Assembly (NCBI GenBank): GCA_025331445.1
Contig: JAIWNE010000063.1
Span: 1 to 64,000 of the forward strand
Reading direction: 5' to 3'
DNA: 64,000 bases
DNA from: Blakeslea trispora
Lineage: Eukaryota; Mucoromycota; Mucoromycetes; Mucorales; Choanephoraceae
In this document: in pieces, positions 1 to 10,053 of the stretch
Layout: every line of letters starts with the position of its first letter
Numbering within the stretch: position 1 is the first letter of the stretch
Notes under the pieces: model-generated
Seen by the model: the letters and a program-made list of their open reading frames with translations, nothing else
What the model was told of the DNA's origin: nothing
Database searches by the model: none
Translations under genes and position numbers: made by a program

Positions 1-237
1 GTTCAGGAAAAAACATGGAGTATTACGTCCATTGGCGTGGTTACGATGATCAAGCCAAGTACAACACTTGGGAGCCAGTCTTCATCTTTTGACTCGCTGA
101 AGCCTATCAATGACTATTGAGCTAGACGAGACGTTGCAAGTGCTGTAGCAAACGATACATCATTACCTGCAACTGTCAACAAGCGAAAGGATTACTCAAA
201 GCGTAAAAAACAAAAGATACTCGAGTCATGTAACAAG
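1..237 (+). pseudogene. Chromodomain C-terminus of a Ty3/gypsy (chromovirus) polyprotein, decayed
   Basis: The first 80 bases encode YYVHWRGYDDQAKYNTWEP, a chromodomain core nearly identical to the one at about 47280-47400. Chromodomains follow the integrase in chromoviruses and tether it to modified histones. After WEP there is one extra base relative to the intact copy (about position 80-90), and a Trp codon has become TGA at about 117-119, so the copy is dead. The rest of the element lies left of the window. The stretch 238-424 is untranslated and ends in a purine-rich tract (412-424) directly before the LTR, as expected of a polypurine tract. Confidence 0.85.
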
Positions 238-424
238 ATCATAAACATTAATAGACTTGTCTTTTTCTTGATTTTTTCCCAAAGAGGTTTTTTTTATGCA
301 CAAGTTTTTTATTGACTAACATATTGATGACAATCTTACAACATGACACCCATAACAACTGTTAGGCTATTACATCTTTCTACTACAAAGATCTTAGTGA
401 TGATTTCATCTTGGAAGGGAGCAA

Positions 425-744
425 TGTTGCATGCACGCTACATTAGTGGTTACCCCTAACCAGAGATACAAGTGCAAGCACAGACGATTAGTACATCCAG
501 AGTCTGAGAGCGCATTTAGGAGTGCATTACCCCTTTCCATAGTCAGATGAATCATCACATAAATTAAAAGTGCCATTCTTTATAGATGAATATCCTAAAG
601 AATGGAAGAAGCCAACATTCTCAGTTCTAACGTGGGACCACTCAGTTTTATATAAATAAGAGAATAATTTGAATTGAATAAAGGACAGCTTATTTTTGGT
701 CTGATTGAATTTTACTTGTTATCAATTATACTAGAAATATCACA
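425..744 (+). repeat. 3' LTR of the chromodomain Ty3 element (320 bp)
   Basis: It begins TGTTGCATGC and ends ATATCACA, and contains a TATA box (about 649-656) and an AATAAA-like signal. A copy of the same length in inverse orientation lies at 61695-62014 with a perfect 5-bp target duplication, which fixes both ends. A polypurine tract directly precedes it. The left LTR and target duplication are outside the window. The short reading frame starting near 674 is LTR sequence. Confidence 0.85.
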
Positions 745-1717
745 GTCAGCAGTCAACCAACGCTGGCATATTATTTATCATAACGGTCGAGGTAAAATTC
801 CATACAAGTATTGGACAGCATCTCATTTCGAACATTTCATAGTCGCAACAATTGCTGATTGTGTTTGCTGAAAGCGACAGCCAACAACTACCCGAGCAAC
901 AGCATCCAGAAGTTAGATATGTTCAAGCACAACTTCAGTTGCTTGACAATCTAACCAGGGAATTGCAAACCAAGCAAGAAACGGCCTGTCTTGGAGATAA
1001 GTTGAAGGCTCTCGTAGAAGAATTTGCTGACAATCGTCAGATCGAGAGTATTCTTCCTCCTCCTGTACTCTGTACAACCAAGGGGAGACCAAAGAATACA
1101 ACAAGAAAAAAAATCGCTCTTGAGAGAGAATCGGACAAGATTGTCCAAGAAAAGAAAGAAGAAGCAAAGGTTAAAGCAGCAGAAAAGACAAAAGAAGTCA
1201 AGCCGCCAAAAGGTAACTAACTGCGATCTATGAAACAAACTTGATACTGAATCTTTCATCTTAGCTAAACTTGGTGTTCCTTTGCCCAAGGGGCTCTCAA
1301 AGAGCCAAGTAACTGGGTATTTTAACCCTAAGCCTGACGGCAACTGTGGCTACAGAGCTCTCTCTTATGCCATAAACAATGATGAAGACCAGTTTGCGAT
1401 GATCAAAAGCGAGATGCTTTCATTCCTAAGACAAAAAGAATCATTCTACAAGTCTGTGTTTGGAAGCTCTCCCGATCCTAGCCATATCCTTTCTGGTACC
1501 TTCGAAAGCATTGAAGAAAAATTGGCGAGTGAAGCTAATTCCATTTCAATGGATTATTGGTTTCAGTTTCCTGAAATGGTTTAGATTGCTGCTGATACAT
1601 TCAGTAGAGCCATTGCATGTTACACGCCGGATAATCAAAGCACTACATTCGTTCCTTACTTCTCCTCTCCTTCAACCACCCTTCCGATCCTTTTACAGCT
1701 GCACAATAGCCATTTTT
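745..1717 (+). pseudogene. C-terminus of a MULE transposase with an OTU-like cysteine protease domain (copy 1)
   Basis: Directly after the LTR the frame reads NQRWHIIYHNGRGK, matching the position after the SWIM finger in the better copy at 48842-54642. It continues in a shifted frame with a Lys-rich region containing KGRPKNTTRKK, then a likely intron (about 1213-1263, GTAACT...TTAG). The last exon carries an OTU motif, PDGNCGYRALSYAI (catalytic Cys), a long helical stretch, the DYWFQFPEM segment, an in-frame TAG (1582-1584), and then sequence ending QLHNSHF (likely catalytic His). OTU proteases normally remove ubiquitin. Here the domain is the tail of a transposase gene. The frameshift near 850, the stop and the LTR insertion make it a pseudogene. 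Confidence 0.7.
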
Positions 1718-3077
1718 AAATAATCGAAATTAAGCCAAAATCAAGACCAAGATGGCCACGTACTTTTGTCGGCCATTCTTTCAACTGTAAATGATTCTCC
1801 TTAATAGACTATACCCTTATGTAGGAATAAAAATTTATGATTTCTATGCCTCAATTTACATACGAAAGATTATTTGCATGAATTTTACTGACGTGCTAAC
1901 ATTCTTTTTCGGGCTTCAAATTTGCGCTATTTTCATTGGCTAATATGTAGCTACGTCACTGAAGGGCCAAAATGTTAGCGCGGAATGTTAGCGCGGGGAA
2001 CTTTATTCTAAAAGAAATGTAAATGGTAATAACTTTATGAATATACGTCCAATTTGAAATTCGTAAAAAGTTTTGGAAGGCTAGAAGATACATCTACATT
2101 GTGGTGATTACACCATAATTGATTTATAAAAGATGTTCATTAAAAGATCAGTGTAGACAAAGAAGCATTCTATAAAAAGAACTTCATGTATCCGAATTGA
2201 AATCATTACCTAGTTAAGTAAAGACTAAGGGATTCACCCTGAAACGCAAGATGTAACTACTCAGACTCAGACTGAGTATCAGTCAGATAAATTGCACATC
2301 CTAAATATAAATGACAGCTGAGATCAACTTCAGGATTAAGCCAATCAATCCCTTAGATCATTTCCAAACTAGTCATACATCAATAACAATAACCCTTATT
2401 ATAACAAGAGCAAGTCTTTAAAGCTTGCTCATCAACAATCATTTCTACTCTCAGCTTAAATAATCGGATAAACCAATTTCAAATCATTTTGTATAAATAG
2501 TCGTTGTAAATTCATTAGATAGAAAAACTTATCTCTCTTTATCAGAATAAAAGGATTATCAAAGTGCTCACTTGTCTTTTTATTCTTGTATATTACCCAA
2601 TCTCCACATACATTTCTGCCAAAAAAACCGCAACTTTCATAGTTAAAATCAAAAGTTGAAAAAATATGCCCATGTTAGCCGCACGTGTCCGACGTGCGTC
2701 CGACACGGGTTGGGTGGAGTGCTCCACTACGGGTAAAAGCTTGTCTGTTTTATATCTGAAAAACCCTGTTTGGGATATTTAACCGACAAAGTCGGTTAAC
2801 GACAGAAAAAGACAAAACACAGACTAGTCGGTTTAAGGGTTTATTAGGCCTTTAACCGACAATTATCTCGCTGCTTAAAAATTGTCGGTTAAAGGGCAAT
2901 CCTTTGATCTTATTTGCTTTCTTGATTAAAATACCCTTAATACCATTGGCTTAAAGAGACTTTTTGTACTTCTTTTGGTCTTTATATTCCTTTACTCCCA
3001 TAGGATCTCTCACGTTACATTATTACACAATTATTTTAATTACACTCCTTTGCTATTTGACCTTAGTTTAAAGATGT
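1718..3077. other. Non-coding AT-rich stretch with a possible solo LTR
   Basis: No gene is visible. A 13-base unit AATGTTAGCGCGG occurs twice in tandem at about 1971-1996. The stretch about 2250-2610 looks LTR-like: it starts TGTAACTACTC, has a TATA box (TATAAATAG near 2500) and an AATAAA signal 30-50 bases on. I could not find a matching second copy or a target duplication, so this is tentative. Confidence 0.3.
2765..2890. repeat. Cluster of GTCGGTT/AACCGAC inverted repeats
   Basis: Within about 125 bases the motif TTAACCGAC or its complement occurs at least five times. Two sets form hairpins: a tight one at about 2778-2800 (TTAACCGACAA / GTCGGTTAA) and a larger one at about 2850-2895, with a 15-17 bp stem and a loop of about 17. 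Function unknown. It could be a transposon end, a structured RNA or a protein-binding cluster. Confidence 0.5.
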
Positions 3078-4066
3078 ATGCTCTATTTGGCAGTTGTTGC
3101 TTTTCTTAATTGGCTAGTATGCTTTCGTTACTACTCTTTTCGTACTCGGTTAAAATATTTTACGGAAGGCTTTTTTAAATTCTTTTATATAATTGATTTA
3201 TTCATAATCAATTATTACTATATACAATCTATCTATAGGATTTGTGTCCATATATCATTGGCTAATCCAATGCTCAATATACTGGGTCCCCCGTACTCAT
3301 TTGTACCTCTTTACCTAGCCTTGGGTATTGCAGTATTCATATTTTGTGCTTACCTTTAGAACCGTTGTTTTCAGAGCTATACGCTTATTATTCAGTCAGG
3401 GAACCAGAATAAGACAAAAGCAGTTTGTATCTCTTCTTGAGGTCATTAGACGATCTTCGTAAAAAAAAAGAACTATAATGAAATAAAAAGAAATGGTTAT
3501 TAGAATCAATTACAAACGCAAATGTTAGAAATTATTTACCTTTTCATCAAGACATGCATCAGCCTTCGCAGTAAGAATCCGTCAGATAGAACATCCACAA
3601 AATACATCAAATGCAAAATTAGATTGAGCTTATTCAGTTGCATCTTATTTTTTTGTGTTTACTTACAATTGGGTGTATCAAAGGGTTTGAGCTTTCTTTA
3701 CACACACTTTAAGAAGGGCAAGGTAACTAGTTATGACTATCAAAAGAAAAGCATTAGCTTCGTTTCAATGAGAAGATTCTATCATTTACCTTTTTGCGAA
3801 AAGTAACAGGAACGAAAACTTGATACTTGCACAGTATTACTATACAGTAATTCATATTAATAATTGTTTTCTTTTTTGTTTTTAGTAATAGATACATACC
3901 ATGAACCACTCATAAATAGTTTTTAGAAAGAACGAAAGGAAAAAAAACTAAAAAATTTTAATTGGTTTTTAACGATTTAAATGTGTTGTCCTGAGCCACT
4001 TGGTGTTTAAATCGTATTTCATTCAAATTCCGATTGTGTCAAATCAATTCAATATACAAATCAAGC
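3078..4066. other. No supported gene; two short hydrophobic or basic frames only
   Basis: A 93-codon frame at 3078-3359 would encode a mostly hydrophobic, aromatic-rich peptide. A 94-codon frame lies at 3522-3806. Both have the composition expected of random AT-rich DNA and match no family I know. The last 170 bases are the upstream region of the gene starting at 4067. Confidence 0.3.
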
Positions 4067-5230
4067 ATGTTTCACACTACCACTTCCAACAACACCAACA
4101 CTAACGCCGTTGCTGTTCCCATTCCTGTACCTAACGCTGTCAGCATCAGCGGTACTGTCTCTACTCCTCGCCAGAACAACACGGCCATCAACAGAGAAAT
4201 ACAAGAGTTGAAGCGAGCCCTTGCTAACACCAATCAGCAGCTTCAGAGCGTCGAGGCCAAGAACAACCAGCTATCTCGCCAGCTGAGTGAATTGAATGCA
4301 AAATTTACTACCAACTCGACTGCCACTAATACCAAGTTTCGATTCCCTGGCACCAAAGACGATTTAAAGATACTCCGTGTTAGTGCTATTCATAATCTTT
4401 TCTTTCGGCTTTACTCATCATTTCTATTAAGTGTCTTATAATCGATATTGAAAGAGAGCAGCTCGGCGAAGATGGCTGGAGACTAGATGAGACACTAATC
4501 AATGGTCCTTACAATGGACAAAAAGTGAAGACAATCATCAGCAATTTTGAGGTGCATCACACGTACTTTATTATTCTTCGTGATAAAGTCTGGAGCTCTG
4601 CAGACAGAGCAAACTTTGTCAAGTATGTCCTTGGCAAACGCTTCAATAGCCTTCGTGACGAAAAAAGAAGAAAGATTTGCCAGAAGAAGCTAAAGAAGAA
4701 ATTCAAAGAAAGAATAGTTATGCGACTCGCAAATCACAAGTTCTCAAGTTTCGCAATCGCTAACAATAATATTTGATAAACAGATCTTGAAGAGAAGAAG
4801 AAACACGTACAGTAATTTCAAGCATCGTCTTCAAGGTTACTATGGAACGGATGCCGAGTGCACTTCAGTACTCGTTCCAGAAATGATTTCAGACCAAGAG
4901 GACGAGTTAGATGCTGATGGTGAAGAAGTAAGATTAAGAAAGACTCCAAAATACAGAACAGAAAAGGTTAGTAGACTACAACAAACTATTGTAAGTATAA
5001 TAACTAATTTACTTAAATAGTGTGACGAGTTTTTGATGAGTTGGATGCAATTCGCAACGCCAACACAAAAGCCAGAAACCGTCGATTTATACCTACCAAG
5101 GTTGGTTCAAGAATTCGGAAGGAATCACACACCATTACTTCTGAAACACTTGCTGCTTTGCCAACATGGGCTGTTGATAATAATTCTGTTTGAGCCTTTT
5201 CTTAAATCTGTTGTAATAAATACTTTGTAA
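4067..5230 (+). CDS. Small spliced gene with N-terminal coiled coil, function unknown
   Basis: I infer four exons: 4067-4378, 4432-4716, 4784-4966 and 5021-end. Donors are GTTAGT, GTTATG and GTTAGT, with acceptors TAAG, ACAG and ATAG, and all joins keep phase. The N-terminus is Ser/Thr/Asn rich, followed by a coiled coil (residues about 40-85, with REIQELKRAL and LSRQLSELNAK). Then comes an alpha-helical basic region and an acidic linker, QEDELDADGEEV. In the last exon a run of five T bases appears to shift the frame: the alternative frame reads DELDAIRNANTKARNRRF and ends near 5189, and looks more protein-like, so the gene may be broken there. Layout (coiled coil, helical basic domain, three or four exons) resembles the gene at 32631. 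It is convergent with a CACTA-like transposase remnant and could be an accessory gene of that transposon (inference). Confidence 0.5.
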
Positions 5231-5252
5231 AAAGAAAATCATCATTTGTTTG

Positions 5253-5637
5253 TTACATAATTTTATTTGGTAAATCAACAAAGACAGTGATATCTGTGAA
5301 AGGTGTATTCAACATGTGAACTAGTGAATTCATTTTTTGTACTGGCAAAATTGAATAGGAACTAACATTTTCGTATTCACACCGAAAAGAACGCATATAA
5401 GGTCCAGTGTACTGAGATAAATCTTCTTTACCGGTACCAGGATTCTTGAACCAGTGGACAAAAGCAAAGTAGTGGTTCAAGTAGCATGTTTTGCCATTGC
5501 TATCAATAAACTGTGCCTGATGACAAAAAAAGTAATCGACTGATCCAGCACGGAGATGCTCGATAGTGTCTGTTATGTTGACACCTTTTAAATCATCGTT
5601 TTCGAAATCATCCTGGCGAAAGGTGTGTTGTATACAT
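5253..5637 (-). pseudogene. C-terminal fragment of a CACTA/Tnp2-like transposase
   Basis: The frame is open from 5637 to a stop at 5253. It contains HLRAGSVDYFFCHQAQF and YLNHYFAFVHWFKNPG, then VSSYSILPVQKM and a short tail. The pattern of a YFF.H segment, a FA.V.W segment and a final ..ILPV..I segment is typical of the C-terminal domain of Tnp2-type CACTA transposases, and it also fits the end of the gene at 28454-31478. The upstream part is missing because an LTR starts at 5638. It lacks the catalytic core, so it is a scrap. Confidence 0.55.
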
Positions 5638-5904
5638 TGTTCTTTTTAGGAACAATAACAAACTATAAAGTCAGATTAGCCATCACGTCGTTAACATATA
5701 TGGACATATTGATTAACGGTGAGATACGTTCTTATACAAATAAACAGAAAGTACGTTGTGATCCAACGTAAAGTAAACACTCAGTTAAGATGCGGGATCC
5801 ATCATTAGTATAAATAGAGCTAGAAAATGTATATTAAATAAAGACAACTTTCTTTTGGGTCTGATTGATTTATCATTGTCACAAATTGTACCGTGAATAT
5901 CACA
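5638..5904 (+). repeat. LTR of the ATATCACA family (267 bp)
   Basis: Runs from TGTTCTTTTTAGG to GTGAATATCACA. Its right part (TATAAATAGAG, then AATAAAGACAACTTTCTTTT, then TCTGATTGA) matches the R-U5 part of the LTRs ending at 38091 and 47981. The left part (U3) differs from both. No convincing 5-bp target duplication is seen (TACAT against CTCTT). Confidence 0.65.
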
Positions 5905-6255
5905 CTCTTATTAATAAACTCAACTGTTATTTCTCTTATTTACTTTACGCTTGCTTGTAGTTTGACATATTCACTAACTAAATCCACATATTGTTATTAG
6001 TTCCCTTGATACTTATTACAGATCATTGTATTCATTTATTACATCTCTTCTTTTATATTACTTTATTCTCTTTACTCTACTTATATCTCTAGTCGAACGA
6101 CTTAAAGCCTGGTGCTCATTACTTATGACCTTGCTGCCTAATTGCTTTGTTATATCTATTGTTCTCTTTCCCAGGTTACTCCAAAAATATCCTTTGTCCT
6201 GTAACATTACAACAGCGGCCAAAAAGTGTAAGGATATGAAGCAGAGTGCAAAAAT
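5905..6255. other. Non-coding AT-rich stretch between LTR and tRNA gene
   Basis: Only short open frames without family features. A run of five A bases at 6250-6254 is the T-run terminator of the tRNA gene read on the minus strand. Confidence 0.4.
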
Positions 6256-6329
6256 TGCTCATTACAGGGGTCGAACCTGTGACCTTGGCGTTATTAGCAC
6301 CACGCTCTAACCAACTGAGCTAAACGAGC
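6256..6329 (-). tRNA. tRNA-Ile (anticodon AAU)
   Basis: The minus strand folds into a complete cloverleaf of 74 nt. The acceptor is GCTCGTT paired with AATGAGC plus discriminator A. The D arm is GCTC..GAGC, and the anticodon stem TGGTG/CGCCA carries loop CTAATAA (anticodon AAT). The T arm is ACAGG-TTCGACC-CCTGT. There is no intron and CCA is not encoded, as usual in eukaryotes. A run of five T residues follows the 3' end by one base, fitting RNA polymerase III termination. The 3' end is exactly complementary to the primer binding site of the Ty3 element at 54664. Confidence 0.93.
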
Positions 6330-7659
6330 ACTTTTCTATCGCTTGTCTATTAATTCTGATTTTGGGATTTAGTCACGTGATCTACCCACTACAGAAAATT
6401 GGGTTTTCCGGCCCGTAACTCATGCCCGAAAACATGAGTTATAGGGGTTGTTATAGAGGGTTATTTTTGCAGCAAATTTATAACTCGATGAAAAATGGTC
6501 AGAATGAGCTGAGACTTGGCATGAGTATATCTTTAACTATCTAGAATACATTTTTGCAAAAAAATTGAGACCTTTACAGCAAGTATTCATTGCTTTATAG
6601 CTGTTTAATTTCTAGTATTCTTTAACGTGTAAAAAAAAAATAATAAATTAATTTCAAAGTGTTTAAAAGTCCGGTTTTTTACCTCTACCAAATTTTCCTC
6701 TGCTAAAAATCAATTCAAAGCAAAATGAATCCATCAACCTGATTGGCTGAAACACTTTATTTTTTTTCTAAAGCATAAAGAAATTATGCAGTGTGCTAAT
6801 GTTGTTGGTACATGTTGCAATGCTGCACATGAAGAGGCAGTGGAGTAGTTCGTAGTGCTGCAAAAGTATTCCTGTTCTATAGGAAAGGACTTTTGCGAAT
6901 AGTTTATCGAAACAGTGGCTCATGAGCTCGTTATTCTCTTTATAAAAATAAAATAAAATAAAAACACTGCTTTAAAAAGAGTGATGCTGGTTATTTTGTA
7001 CAAGTTGAAGAAAGAGTAATGATGTCGTTGTTCTTTTCACTAAATGAAAAAGAGGTATCGAAAAGTTCATGCTGAATAACAAAAAAAAGAGAAGCTCGAT
7101 TACAACCGAAAAAAAGAGATTAAAAAAAAATAAAAAAAAGAGAGAGGAATTACTGTAGTCATGTAAAAGGTAAATTATTTTTATTTGAAAGTGTGAACTA
7201 ACAATCAGGAAAGGCTCTGATAAAGACTGTAATGTACACTAATGTCTTGAATAGCTTTGGGTTGTTTAAAAGAAAAAAAAAGATTTAAACATATGCTGTC
7301 GCTCAAAAAATTGTTTATAAAGAGAATGCTTCTACATTACTTCCAACTGTTTGTGCGAATCACTGTTGCTGGTCTCAAGAGTGCAGTATATTGAGAAGCC
7401 CACTAAAATCTAGATAAAAGAAGTCGAACGTTTCTTTTTGCAGATAAAGAATCACAAGTTAAAGCTTTGCATGTAAAACAACTTCATATTAAAGAAATAA
7501 AAAAAAAGCTGGTGGTTTATTGTTGTTATTAGAGTTCGTTATTTAGTATTTCTACAAGTTGAGATGAGCTTATATGGTTTGCGTAGTCTGATCAGTCGTA
7601 TGTTGCAACTGAGATTCTCTTAAATCGATAGTCTTGAATTAAAAAAAAAAAGAGTATTC
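6330..7659. other. Non-coding stretch upstream of the tRNA gene, rich in A-runs
   Basis: No gene recognised. ATTTAGTCACGTGAT at about 6369-6383 recurs upstream of the tRNA-like sequence near 18290. Several poly(A) and A/G tracts occur between 7080 and 7700. Confidence 0.35.
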
Positions 7660-8137
7660 TCCTACTGTAACCAATTAAAAAAATCAAAGGTAAAGAAAAG
7701 TCAGCAACACCACAAGCGTAGTCAAAAAAAAAAACTCTGATCGGTCTCGAATATTTAATAGCAGATAGCTGTATTTGAACAAACTTCTTTACATTGGATA
7801 TATTAGGAAGGCATCTTATCCTAAAACAGAGTAAAGGAGTATAAAGAATGAGAGTTAGTCTTTGACTGTCAAGTTAATGAGATATAACACATTAATTTAA
7901 ATAAAAAGCTTTGCTGTATCCATAGATACCAAAATCATAAAATGTTTCGGTTTAATATACATCTACCAAAAGGGATCATTCATCAACCGACATCCTTAAT
8001 CATCCAAAGACATTGTTTCCGATCAAGGTTTCTAATCAATAAAAGTTTTCATTTGTCCTTGATCAAGGAACGAATAATATGTTGCTCAACTCATTCGATT
8101 TTTATCAAAGCAGACAAATTTGAAGAGAGAAAAAGTA

Positions 8138-8145
8138 TAAAAGAC
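8138..8145 (+). promoter_or_regulatory. TATA box of the left-arm transposase fragment
   Basis: TATAAAAG lies 64 bases before the ATG at 8209. Its mirror copy is in the right arm at 10046-10053. Confidence 0.55.
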
Positions 8146-8208
8146 CATTGAAAAAACACTTGAATGACCATATATTCTTTATTCTAAATCCATCAATTAC
8201 CTTACCAA

Positions 8209-9113
8209 ATGTCTACTCGTATTACTGAAAGATGTTACTACTGTCACTGTGATGAATGTGGTGTTCTTCCTCCTCCCAGACCTCTCTTGAACCAAGCTGA
8301 ATACAATTACCATGTCAGAACCAAGAAATTTGGAGGATGAAGTATGCTAAGTGGAGAGCTTCTTACAGTAAGTATATGACTTGTAAATAACAGCCCTCGA
8401 TTCTAACTTGTATTTGTTTTTCTTTTCTGTTTAGGTGGAAGAACTGCTGCCGCCACTACACCTGCCTACTACCGCAGAAGAGTTGCCACAGTTAGTGCTC
8501 CTGTCGATGAAGGTAAACATTGAATAATCGTGCTGTAGTGTTGAATCTATCTAACTAGCTTCTAGTCGACTCAGAGCATTTTGATTCGATGGATTACACT
8601 ATGGATGAAGCTGTTGATGATGAAGTTGAAGCCAATGACGATGAATTGAGAGTGTTGATGCCGCTTCTGATGACGAAGATCTATATGATGAATTTGTTTC
8701 TTGTGTAAGTAGTATTCTATTATTATCAGTTAGAACGATAGACTAATTCTCATGTTTCTTTTCACTTAGCCAACAAAACCCTCAGTCTGAGACTTCCAAG
8801 ATCCTTTCGTCCATGGTCTCCAAACTACACGACAACAACCTTTCAAATGTCCTGACTGAAGATGTAATGCAAACCCTCAACAAGGTACTAGAAATTCATG
8901 GCGACGAAATATCGATTTCCAAAAACTGTGGCTACCTTTGTCGACCGTAATTCTCTCAAGCATTGAGCACAGATGGCATAACATACTACGCAGCGTGTCC
9001 ATCTTGTCACCATCTCACAACCATGGAAAGCGAGCCAACCCAAGAAGAAAAATTTGTGATCAGCATACAAAACTCACCGGATCCAGTGGGCTTGAAAATG
9101 GCGCCTTGCAATG
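8209..9113 (+). pseudogene. 5' exons of a zinc-binding transposase gene (left arm of the inverted duplication)
   Basis: Starts MSTRITERCYYCHCDEC, a CxC..C cluster like the N-terminus of CACTA/KDZ-type transposases of fungi. It continues QAEYNYHVRTKKFGG and RRRVATVSAP, then acidic exons, and ends with a second zinc motif, YYAACPSCHHL. Three introns are visible with good sites: GTAAGT..TTTAG after SYS (about 8369-8434), GTAAAC..CTAG (about 8511-8566) and GTAAGT..TTAG (about 8705-8769). A missing C near 8338 breaks the first exon, and a stop lies in the last exon near 8947. No catalytic domain is present because the inverted repeat begins. The same N-terminal domain is at 15065 and 18474. Confidence 0.65.
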
Positions 9114-9977
9114 GCTGATTACAAATTTTTTCTTCTTGGGTTGGCTCGCTTTCCATGGTTGTGAGATGGTGACAAGATGGACACGCTGCGTAGTATGTTA
9201 TGCCATCTGTGCTCAATGCTTTGAGAGAATTACGGTCGACAAAGGTAGCCACAGTTTTTGGAAATCGATATTCGTCGCCATGAATTTCTAGTACCTTGTT
9301 GAGGTTTGCATTACATCTTCAGTCAGGACATTTGAAAGGTTGTTGTCGTGTAGTTTGGAGACCATGGACGAAAGGATCTTGGAAGTCTCAGACTGAGGGA
9401 TTTTGTTGGCTAAGTGAAAAGAAACATGAGAATTAGTCTATCGTTCTAACTGATAATAATAGAATACTACTTACAGCAAGAAACAAATTCATCATATAGA
9501 TCTTCGTCATCAGAAGCGGCATCAACACTCTCAATTCATCGTCTATTGGCTTCAACTTCATCATCAACAGCTTCATCCATAGTGTAATCCATCGAATCAA
9601 AATGCTCTGAGTCGACTAGAAGCTAGATTAGATACGATTCAACACACAGCACGAGCTTATTCAACTGTTTACCTTCATCGACAGGAGCACTAACTGTGGC
9701 AACTCTTCTGCGGTAGTAGGCAGGTGTAGTGGCGGCAGCAGTTCTTCCACCTAAACAGAAAAGAAAAACAAATACAAGTTAGAATCAAGGGCTGTTATTT
9801 ACAAGTCATATACTTACTGTAAGAAGCTCTCCACTTAGCATACTTCATGCCTCCAAACTTCTTGGTTCTGACATGGTAATTGTATTCAGCTTGGTTCAAG
9901 AGAGGTCTGGGAGGAGGAAGAACACCACATTCATCACAGTGACAGTAGTAACATCTTTCAGTAATACGAGTAGACAT
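9065..9977 (-). pseudogene. 5' exons of the same transposase gene (right arm, opposite strand)
   Basis: Mirror copy of 8209-9064 with ATG at 9977. The first exon is intact here (MSTRITERCYYCHCDEC to KYAKWRASYSK), because the base missing from the left arm is present. The gene runs toward the centre of the palindrome, and then into the spacer and the antisense of the left arm. It lacks any transposase catalytic region. Confidence 0.65.
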
Positions 9978-10045
9978 TTCGGTAAGGTAATTGATGGATT
10001 TAGAATAAAGAATATATGGTCATTCAAGTGGTTTTTTCAATGGTC

Positions 10046-10053
10046 CTTTTATA
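10046..10053 (-). promoter_or_regulatory. TATA box of the right-arm transposase fragment
   Basis: CTTTTATA on the plus strand (TATAAAAG on the minus strand), 69 bases before the ATG at 9977. With the left-arm box it makes two convergent promoters pointing into the palindrome. Confidence 0.5.

Noticed and set aside
674..871. Open frame spanning the LTR end
   Set aside because: It is mostly LTR sequence read by chance. Only the part after 745 is coding, as the tail of the MULE-OTU gene.
3078..3359. Hydrophobic 93-residue frame as a membrane protein
   Set aside because: Composition follows AT-rich DNA, there is no conserved motif, and its neighbours are non-coding.
9007..9291. Overlapping frames on both strands in the palindrome centre
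   Set aside because: They are mirror images produced by the inverted duplication, and cross the spacer.
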